DNA from: Oscillospiraceae bacterium | Lineage (GTDB): Bacteria; Bacillota; Clostridia; Oscillospirales; CAG-272 | Length of the DNA: 64,000 bases | Direction of reading: 5' to 3' | NCBI GenBank assembly: GCA_015064585.1 | Contig: SVRY01000009.1 | Span: 1 to 64,000 of the forward strand | Notes under the pieces: model-generated | Seen by the model: the letters and a program-made list of their open reading frames with translations, nothing else | Databases searched by the model: none | What the model was told of the DNA's origin: nothing | Made by a program: the position numbers and the translations under genes | Part shown: piece by piece, positions 57,239-64,000 of the stretch | How the letters are laid out: every line of letters begins with the position of its first letter | How positions within the stretch are numbered: the first letter of the stretch is position 1

Positions 57239-58594
57239 ATGAAAAAGACACTGATCGCGCTTTTACTAATGCTTCTCTCTTTGGCTGTTATGGTTTCTTG
57301 TGGCGGTGATAAGAATACTGAAGAACCACAGGATCCCGATACCGAACAAAACGAAACTGTTACCGATGAAGAAGATTCTTCTCTGGGTGAAATAACAGCC
57401 TTTAATTACGGCGCTTATTTCATTTCCAACGCTGCAAACAACAATAAACTCGGTTTGTCTGAGGATGGCAAAGTATACACCATCAATAACACAGGAAGTG
57501 ACTTGTTGACTTTATATCCTGTTACAAGCCGTGCTAACGCAAGCGCACATTATATTTGCTTTGGTGACGAAGCTGATACCCGTTTGGCAATGGAAAATCC
57601 TCTTCCCGGCAAGGAGCCTAAGATTCAGTCCAGAAAGAGCTCCAATGCAGAACAGTTTGTATTCCACAAGCAAGCTGACGGTACATATATTATCCGTACT
57701 GCAATGTCCGATAAGACCGTTTTGGCATATGAAAACGGCAAGATCGTAAACCAAATGTTCGATGCCAATAATAAGAATCAGTACTGGAATGTGGAAGCAA
57801 CCGAATATCCGCAGACTACCTACAGACAGTGGGTCAGTGATAAGGGCGATATCTTTTTGAGACTGCCTCTTGATGTTTTGGAAACTGCACATACCAGCGA
57901 AGAAATAATGCAGGAATTCGCCAATTCCATTCAGAAAACTTATGATGCTTATATTGAGCTCACCAACTATATTCCTTATCCCGCTATCGTTGTTAAGGGT
58001 GATGAAAAACAGGGCGTCATGGCAGGTGTTGTCGATGGATGCAATACCATTTTCATTAATGTTGAATGGTACGTAGATGACATGGCTAAGTTGCAGCAAC
58101 GTTGGGAAGCAGGCAAGCGTGACTTTAACTTCTGTGTTCTGCACGAAATGGGTCACATGTTTGACTCCGGCAGAGGTTGGAACTTTGAATCCGAAATGGA
58201 AGCGGATCTAAAGGCAGTATATGTATTGTATAAGCATCAGAATGATGATGCCTACGGTGCATGGGCTGCTCCCGCTGAATTTGGTGCAAAAGAGTGCTTC
58301 AATTACGAAACAATTTATCAGGCATATGACTACTTAGGTGCCGATATGGAAGTTGAATACTCCTTCTACGGTGCTGCTCAGCTCTTTACAGAATTGGTAT
58401 ATGAAACCGGTTGGGATGCCTTGATGAAGACCTTCCACCGTTTCCAGGCAGAAAACCTGACTACGCATAATCTGAAAACAAGTGAACGCTTCAATAAGTT
58501 CATTACTTATTGGAACGAAAATACCGATGTGGATGTATTCACATTTATCGGTTCTAAGAAAATGCAGGTAATGGTAGAAAAATTCAAGGACTAA
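57239..58594 (+). CDS. Lipoprotein, zinc metallopeptidase of possible M60/gluzincin type
   Basis: Lipobox MVSCGG; NFCVLHEMGHMFDSGRGWNFESEMEADLKAVYVL (HExxH with downstream Glu); N-terminal lectin-like region. Confidence 0.8.
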   Translation: MKKTLIALLLMLLSLAVMVSCGGDKNTEEPQDPDTEQNETVTDEEDSSLGEITAFNYGAYFISNAANNNKLGLSEDGKVYTINNTGSDLLTLYPVTSRANASAHYICFGDEADTRLAMENPLPGKEPKIQSRKSSNAEQFVFHKQADGTYIIRTAMSDKTVLAYENGKIVNQMFDANNKNQYWNVEATEYPQTTYRQWVSDKGDIFLRLPLDVLETAHTSEEIMQEFANSIQKTYDAYIELTNYIPYPAIVVKGDEKQGVMAGVVDGCNTIFINVEWYVDDMAKLQQRWEAGKRDFNFCVLHEMGHMFDSGRGWNFESEMEADLKAVYVLYKHQNDDAYGAWAAPAEFGAKECFNYETIYQAYDYLGADMEVEYSFYGAAQLFTELVYETGWDALMKTFHRFQAENLTTHNLKTSERFNKFITYWNENTDVDVFTFIGSKKMQVMVEKFKD

Positions 58595-58635
58595 TTCGAA
58601 TAACAAATATTTCATATTAAACCGATTTCAATGGG

Positions 58636-58674
58636 AAACCCAACCTAAAGCGCAGCTTTAGGTTGGGTTTTCGC
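58636..58674. terminator. Bidirectional terminator hairpin
   Basis: AACCCAACCTAAAG-CGCAG-CTTTAGGTTGGGTT. Confidence 0.8.
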
Positions 58675-58686
58675 TTCTCTGTTGTA

Positions 58687-59958
58687 TCAGTGAAGTAAAT
58701 TTCCGTAAATTCCGCCGCTTCCGATTTCATTCTCAATAGCAATCAGGCGATTGTATTTTGCAATACGTTCCCCTCTTGCGGGCGCACCCGATTTGATCTG
58801 ATTGCAATTGGTGGCAACGGCAATATCGGCAATGGCTGTATCGGGCGTATCCCCCGAGCGGTGGGACAAAATAGCGGACATGCCTGCGCTTTTTGCCATT
58901 TCAATGGCAGTCAGCGTTTCGCTGAGTGTACCGATCTGATTGGGTTTGACAAGTATGGCATTGGCGGCTCTCTTTTCAATGCCTATTTTTAACCGTTTGG
59001 GATTGGTAACAAACAGATCATCTCCTACAATTTGAATGCCGGTCTGCTGTCGAATGGCAGAAAATCCCTCAAAGTCTTCCTCGTGCAGGGGATCTTCGAT
59101 GGAAATGATGGGATACTTCTGAATGAGAGCTTTATAGTAGTCGATCAAATCTTGCGTACTGTATTCCTTTTTGCTTTTGGGCAATAAATATCCGTCATTA
59201 TTTTGCCACTCGGAAGCGGCAATATCCAGCGCAATAAAAACATCCTTCCCGGGTTTGTATCCTGCAAATTCGATGGCACGTACTATATACTGCAGCGCTT
59301 CTTCAGCATCTTGGAATTGGGGAGCGAAACCTCCCTCATCACCTACCGATATGGAAAGTTCATCTTCTCTTAATATGGATTTTAAGTTACCGTAAATTTC
59401 CATTGACATACGCATAGCACCGGTAAAGCTCTTTGCTCCTACGGGGCAGATCATAAATTCCTGTATATCCAACCCATTATCGGCATGTGCTCCGCCATTG
59501 ATGATATTCAATAGGGGAATGGGCAGTGTGCGTGCGTTTTTTCCGCCCAGATATCGATATAACGGGATTCCGTAAGCATTTGATACCGCCTTTGCCGCGG
59601 CGATAGATACAGAAAGGATTGCATTAGCTCCCAAGCGGCTTTTATTTTCTGTGCCGTCATGGCGGCACATCAGAAGATCGATTTCAAATTGGTCTTCTGC
59701 ATTTTTATTTTTTAATAAATCATTGATCTCTGTATTTACACAGCGGCAGGCATCTATAACCCCCTTGCCTAGATACGCATCTTCTCCGTCTCTTTTTTCA
59801 TATGCCTCGAATTTTCCGGTGGATGCCCCGGAGGGAACCTGTGCTTTACCTGTTGCTCCGCATGTCAACATGACGGTGGTTTCAATGGTGGGATTTCCTC
59901 TGGAATCCAGTATTTGTATTGCCTTGATCTTTTCAATTTTTGTTTTTTGCATAATCAA
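58687..59958 (-). CDS. eno: Enolase
   Basis: ILDSRGNPTIETTV, GGAHADNGLDIQEFMICPVGA, VGDEGGFAP, ILSHRSGDTPDTAIADIAVA. Confidence 0.98.
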   Translation of the reverse strand: MIMQKTKIEKIKAIQILDSRGNPTIETTVMLTCGATGKAQVPSGASTGKFEAYEKRDGEDAYLGKGVIDACRCVNTEINDLLKNKNAEDQFEIDLLMCRHDGTENKSRLGANAILSVSIAAAKAVSNAYGIPLYRYLGGKNARTLPIPLLNIINGGAHADNGLDIQEFMICPVGAKSFTGAMRMSMEIYGNLKSILREDELSISVGDEGGFAPQFQDAEEALQYIVRAIEFAGYKPGKDVFIALDIAASEWQNNDGYLLPKSKKEYSTQDLIDYYKALIQKYPIISIEDPLHEEDFEGFSAIRQQTGIQIVGDDLFVTNPKRLKIGIEKRAANAILVKPNQIGTLSETLTAIEMAKSAGMSAILSHRSGDTPDTAIADIAVATNCNQIKSGAPARGERIAKYNRLIAIENEIGSGGIYGNLLH

Positions 59959-60006
59959 TTCCGCCTTCCGAGCCTTTTTTACCAGTATCGGCAGTTTCTT
60001 GTAAAA

Positions 60007-61284
60007 CTATTCCTCTATTTCGTATAATGCGTTGGTGCCAAGCCACAAAGCAGGAAACCATCGCATCACATTCCAGACCGAAAAGCCTGCCAAATCAAAT
60101 TCGGAAATCAGATTCAGTTTTGCAAGAACCGAGCGTATATCTTCAAACCAAACCGCATGCTCGAGTCCGTCATTGTCTGTATAGTAAAAATAGGGGGTCA
60201 TTGCAATGCTGTCAAATTGTATTTCCCGTCTGAATTCTTCTGCTAAACGAACCGCATCCACATTACCAATGGAATTGGCACGGCTAACGCCTGCTTCAAA
60301 GGGAAGCGTCCAATCATAACCGTAATTGGGCATGCCCAGTAGGATCTTTTGTGAAGGTATTTCGGTTATAGCATATTCCACCACCTGTCGAACCTTATTG
60401 ATGGGTGCCACTGCTTGCGGTGGACCGTAGGTATATCCCCATTCATAAGTCATCAAAAGAACAAAATCTGCGCTGCGTCCCAGTTCATTATAAAGATGTC
60501 CTTCGTATAAAAGTCCCGGTTGATCTCGTGAAGTTTTGGGAGCCAGCGCAACAATCACCTGAATGCCCCTTTCGTTTGCTTCTTCACGTAATTGTGCAAT
60601 AAACCGCGCATAGTTTTGTGCCTGTACGGCAGGCAAAAACTCAAAATCAATATCTATGTAGCGAAAACCTTCATTCGATGCAAGGGTAACAATCTCTGAG
60701 ATCAATCGGTTGGTGGTTTCTGTATTCGCAAAGATCCTGCCGGGTAATTCGCTGTTGAAGCGATCGTTTTCATCCAGTGTGGAAATGATTAAAACCCAAT
60801 TCACAGAAACTTCCTGCGCCGCTTCACGGATGTTTTCATCGGATAAAGGAACCAACGTTCCATCTTCCCGTATACCACGCGTAAACGGTGTGATCATGCT
60901 AAGATATGGCAATACTTGACGCAAATCGTTTGGCCTGACAAAGGGATATACATAACCGTTTGTCAAAATACTGCCGCGCTTTTCACCTTCATAAGAAATT
61001 ACCACTGTTTGACCAGCATACAGTGTATTTGTCAGTGAAAGCGTCGGATTATTTCTCAAAAGTGTTTTGAGCGTTGTTTGATAGCGTCCGGCTATTGCGT
61101 TTAACGTATCATTTGGCTGTACGGTATATACTACAGATGGCAGCAGGATCAATAACGACTGCCCAACCACCAACTCCTGATTTGGCAGCAAACCGTTATC
61201 CGTGCGTATTCTGTTTTCAGTGATTTGATATCTGTTTGCGATGGAAAAAATTGTTTCTCCTTCGCTTACTGTATGTACAATCAT
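60007..61284 (-). CDS. LysM x2 plus GH18 (YaaH/SleL-like) glycosidase
   Basis: IVHTVSEGETIFSIANRYQIT, YTVQPNDTLNAIAGRYQTT; FRYIDIDFEFLPA, LMTYEWGYTYGPPQAVAPI. Confidence 0.92.
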   Translation of the reverse strand: MIVHTVSEGETIFSIANRYQITENRIRTDNGLLPNQELVVGQSLLILLPSVVYTVQPNDTLNAIAGRYQTTLKTLLRNNPTLSLTNTLYAGQTVVISYEGEKRGSILTNGYVYPFVRPNDLRQVLPYLSMITPFTRGIREDGTLVPLSDENIREAAQEVSVNWVLIISTLDENDRFNSELPGRIFANTETTNRLISEIVTLASNEGFRYIDIDFEFLPAVQAQNYARFIAQLREEANERGIQVIVALAPKTSRDQPGLLYEGHLYNELGRSADFVLLMTYEWGYTYGPPQAVAPINKVRQVVEYAITEIPSQKILLGMPNYGYDWTLPFEAGVSRANSIGNVDAVRLAEEFRREIQFDSIAMTPYFYYTDNDGLEHAVWFEDIRSVLAKLNLISEFDLAGFSVWNVMRWFPALWLGTNALYEIEE

Positions 61285-61419
61285 GCAAACACCCCCATAT
61301 GAGAGTATATGCAGTTTTATTTCTTTCGTAACGCTTTTGCATAAAATCCCTTGCTTTTTATGGTGGTCTATGTTATAATGAATCATCTGTTTACTGTGCA
61401 ATCAGAGAGGAGGTTATGT

Positions 61420-62496
61420 ATGATGGACAACGAAAAATCTAATATGCCGTCAAGTGTTTCCAAAGCACCAAACAGTGATGGAAAAGGAAATTCCTCGCAT
61501 ACATCAGTTCCCAAGGCACCGCCTGTGCCAAACAGAACACCTGTCCGAACACCTCCCCCCCGCAGACCGATTCCGCCTGCTGTAACGGCGAATCAAAAAC
61601 CAAAAGGTGGAACAATCTATCCTCCTGTGGGCGCATCTTTGCCCGGGTCGAACAGAGCACAGGCACCGTCAGGCGGCAGACCGGTGCAGAGCGGGGCATC
61701 TTCTCCGCGTGCAGCGGCACCAGGCACAACAAGGCCCATGCCTGCCCCAGGCGGTAGTCATATGCACCGCCCCCCCAATGCCCCTTCCTCCCTCGGAAGC
61801 AAAGCGGGCAGAGATAAACCCCAAGTACCTCCAACACCTGTAAAACAACCTAAAGTCAAGGGGCCGCTGATCACTGCTGAGGGATGTCGACAGTTTGCTT
61901 TTATATTTTTAATGGCAATACTGATTTACGCAGTTATTTCAGGAGTTGCTTGCGGCATTTTCTATGGCGTGGTGCACACCCATGTTGACTGGAACTATGA
62001 TATTACTGTTGAAATTGATATTGGTGAACCCAAGAACAAAACTTATACGCTCACCAGAAACAATGTGTTTTTAAATGAGGTTCATCCTTATATCAATTTA
62101 ACGGAAATTGCCATGTCTTTAGAACTTTCTTCGGTGGGCAGCGACGATCAGATAAAATTTTACAAAACAGACACAGCCGGAAGTTATGCGTTGTTTACAA
62201 ATAATTCTGAATATGTCACTATTAACGGTGAAGAAATTAAGTTACCCGGTCCTGTATATATTAAGGGTGGGAAAACATTTATTCCGATTCATTTCTTTAA
62301 CTATTACACAAATGGTCTTAAGATCTCCTATGATGCAGAATCCCGCGTTATGAAAATCATATATGTTATCAATGAAGCTTTATCCACTCCCAAGCGTAAG
62401 GTATATGAGGAATTCAGCTTCGCAGTACGGTTGCCGCAAAATATTGATGAATTAACTGAGGAGGATTGGTTTGAATATGTTGGTAACTTTGCTTAA
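61420..62496 (+). CDS. Proline-rich cytoplasmic region, single TM, extracellular stalk-like domain
   Basis: Pro/Ala-rich first ~150 aa, TM FAFIFLMAILIYAVISGVACGIFYGVV, ITINGEEIKLPGPVYIKGGKTFIPIHFF similar to Cu-amine-oxidase-N-like stalk. Confidence 0.7.
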   Translation: MMDNEKSNMPSSVSKAPNSDGKGNSSHTSVPKAPPVPNRTPVRTPPPRRPIPPAVTANQKPKGGTIYPPVGASLPGSNRAQAPSGGRPVQSGASSPRAAAPGTTRPMPAPGGSHMHRPPNAPSSLGSKAGRDKPQVPPTPVKQPKVKGPLITAEGCRQFAFIFLMAILIYAVISGVACGIFYGVVHTHVDWNYDITVEIDIGEPKNKTYTLTRNNVFLNEVHPYINLTEIAMSLELSSVGSDDQIKFYKTDTAGSYALFTNNSEYVTINGEEIKLPGPVYIKGGKTFIPIHFFNYYTNGLKISYDAESRVMKIIYVINEALSTPKRKVYEEFSFAVRLPQNIDELTEEDWFEYVGNFA

Positions 62497-63688
62497 AAAG
62501 TGCATTTTAGTTTTCTTTCTGACCTCATTGAGCATTTTGATGCTTGCATGTTCCGGAAAAAAGTCTAATATGTTTACCCCAATGGATAATCCATCTTCTG
62601 TTGAACAGAATCAGCCTCCGCTCGATGATTCGGACACTCCTGCTATAACACCTGACCCCACAGTCATTCCCGATCCTACAGTTATCCCCGATGATCCCCC
62701 AAAACCGGATCCCAATGCGGGTTTGACACTGGATAGGGAGGAATTAATACTGAATTTGGATGGAAGCAGTAAATTGACAGCCACCTATATTCCTGCATTC
62801 GAAGAGGATGACAAAACACTGAGCTGGACCAGCGAGAATGAAGAGGTCGCTTTGGTTGACAAGGATGGCAATGTAAAAGCTGTTTCGGTAGGTAATACGC
62901 AGATCATCTGTTCCTCTGCTGACGGTGCATTCAAAGCAAGCTGTGAAGTCACTGTGAAACTGCAATGGAAAGAGTATACCTACAGTTTTACAGCCGATCT
63001 TACAGAATACGAATGGGCAATGAATCCGCACAGTGATGCTTATGTTTTCCTTGTAAACAAGGACAATGCCCTTGGCGAAAGTTATGCCCCCGATGATCTT
63101 GTTGGCGTCAGAGACACGCGCAAAGACGGCAGAGCAACGCAGCAGCTCAGAAACATTGCGGAAGCAGCTCTGCATGCACTTTTTCTGGAGGCTGAAGCCA
63201 ATGGTATGCTGTATGTCAACGAGAAATATGACCGAGTTTTGAGCGTTACAAGCGCGTACAGGACTTATACGCAGCAGGCAACAAATTTTAACAACAAGGT
63301 GAATTCTATTCTTTCAGCCAATCCATCATATAGCCGCGCACAAGCAGAAGCAATTGCGGCAGAAACCATCAACCGCCCGGGTACCAGCGAACATCAGACA
63401 GGGCTTTGTTTGGATATGCATAATATGCTTTCCGCCGAAAGGGAATTGGCTACCGAATTCGGTGAAAACCCTGCAGGGAAGTGGCTTTCCGAAAACTGTT
63501 ATAAATTCGGCTATATTCTCCGTTATGAGCCGGATAAAACCCCCATTACCGGCATTGCTTATGAATCCTGGCATTTCCGTTATGTGGGCAGATACCATGC
63601 CACCAGAATGCACGAATTGGATATGTGTTTAGAGGAATATACAGAATATCTGAACGAGATGGGATATGAATTCAATCTTGCAGAATAA
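62477..63688 (+). CDS. Lipoprotein with Big_2-like domain and VanY-type D-alanyl-D-alanine carboxypeptidase
   Basis: Lipobox MLACSG; SVTSAYRTYTQQATNF, RPGTSEHQTGLCLDM, YESWHFRYVG. Confidence 0.92.
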   Translation: MLVTLLKKCILVFFLTSLSILMLACSGKKSNMFTPMDNPSSVEQNQPPLDDSDTPAITPDPTVIPDPTVIPDDPPKPDPNAGLTLDREELILNLDGSSKLTATYIPAFEEDDKTLSWTSENEEVALVDKDGNVKAVSVGNTQIICSSADGAFKASCEVTVKLQWKEYTYSFTADLTEYEWAMNPHSDAYVFLVNKDNALGESYAPDDLVGVRDTRKDGRATQQLRNIAEAALHALFLEAEANGMLYVNEKYDRVLSVTSAYRTYTQQATNFNNKVNSILSANPSYSRAQAEAIAAETINRPGTSEHQTGLCLDMHNMLSAERELATEFGENPAGKWLSENCYKFGYILRYEPDKTPITGIAYESWHFRYVGRYHATRMHELDMCLEEYTEYLNEMGYEFNLAE

Positions 63689-63738
63689 TTGGTGAATTTT
63701 AAACAAAAAAATTGCTGAAATTTTGGTCAAAATATCAA

Positions 63739-63767
63739 TTGTCAGTTTCGAATGCTTGTGCTATAAT
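63739..63767 (+). promoter_or_regulatory. tRNA-Glu promoter
   Basis: TTGTCA (63739-63744), 17-bp spacer, TATAAT (63762-63767). Confidence 0.7.
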
Positions 63768-63784
63768 AGTCAAGCGTTCGATAT

Positions 63785-63859
63785 GGCCCGTTGGTCAAGC
63801 GGCTAAGACATCGCCCTCTCACGGCGAAAACATGGGTTCGATTCCCGTACGGGTCACCA
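63785..63859 (+). tRNA. tRNA-Glu (anticodon CTC), CCA encoded
   Basis: GGCCCGT/ACGGGTC acceptor, anticodon loop CTCTCAC, T-loop TTCGATT, ACCA. Confidence 0.94.
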
Positions 63860-63897
63860 AATAACAAAAGCTCCACTTTGTGGAGCTTTTGTTATTT
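63859..63897 (+). terminator. Hairpin downstream of tRNA-Glu
   Basis: AAATAACAAAAGCTCCAC-TTT-GTGGAGCTTTTGTTATTT. Confidence 0.8.
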
Positions 63898-63915
63898 GAC
63901 AGCACCATATGAATC

Positions 63916-64000
63916 GAGCCCCGAGAACTTTTGCCAAAAGCAAAAGTTCTCATGGCAGTTCGCCTGTAATAATTCTATTTTTTGATTGTTTTTTGCGAAC
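63916..64000. repeat. Structured repeat element, copy 2, truncated by the window edge
   Basis: GAGCCCCGAGAACTTTTGC-CAAAA-GCAAAAGTTCTCATGGCAGTTCGCCT; window ends in ..TTTTTTGCGAAC, the expected start of the inverted arm. Confidence 0.7.

Noticed and set aside
1-64000. CRISPR arrays or defence islands
   Set aside because: No regularly spaced direct repeats or recognisable defence genes were seen on reading; NERD alone is not sufficient.

Overview
The window is a gene-dense chromosomal segment from an endospore-forming, Clostridia-like Firmicute (lineage inferred from gene content). Most of it is housekeeping operons: smpB; radA; nusB/TsaD-like/xseA/xseB/ispA/tlyA/nadK/argR/recN; murB/whiA/dnaE/PBP1; dacF; pgi; nnrDE; rsgA-spoVM; ctsR-mcsA-mcsB-clpC; birA/bioY; a split metH; and enolase. 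Surface and secreted proteins cluster towards the right end. There are two tRNAs: Val-CAC at 9000-9076 and Glu-CTC at 63785-63859. No CRISPR array, rRNA, intact prophage or recognisable defence island was seen. The items most worth a second look are: (1) a structured repeat, with one compensatory base change, placed just downstream of the terminator hairpin of both tRNA genes; the second copy is cut by the window edge, which gives a testable prediction; (2) a 24-aa spoVM gene missing from the ORF track, followed by an overlapping three-gene cluster that includes a SpoIID-like/peptidoglycan-binding fusion; (3) a preQ1-I riboswitch candidate upstream of a QueT-type transporter; (4) a protein with an N-terminus resembling the IscB PLMP/RRXRR region, joined to a coiled coil with no nuclease; (5) a fragment of a phage/ICE-type polyvalent protein, truncated at both ends, beside tRNA-Val. 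All family assignments come from reading the translations by eye; no database search was run.
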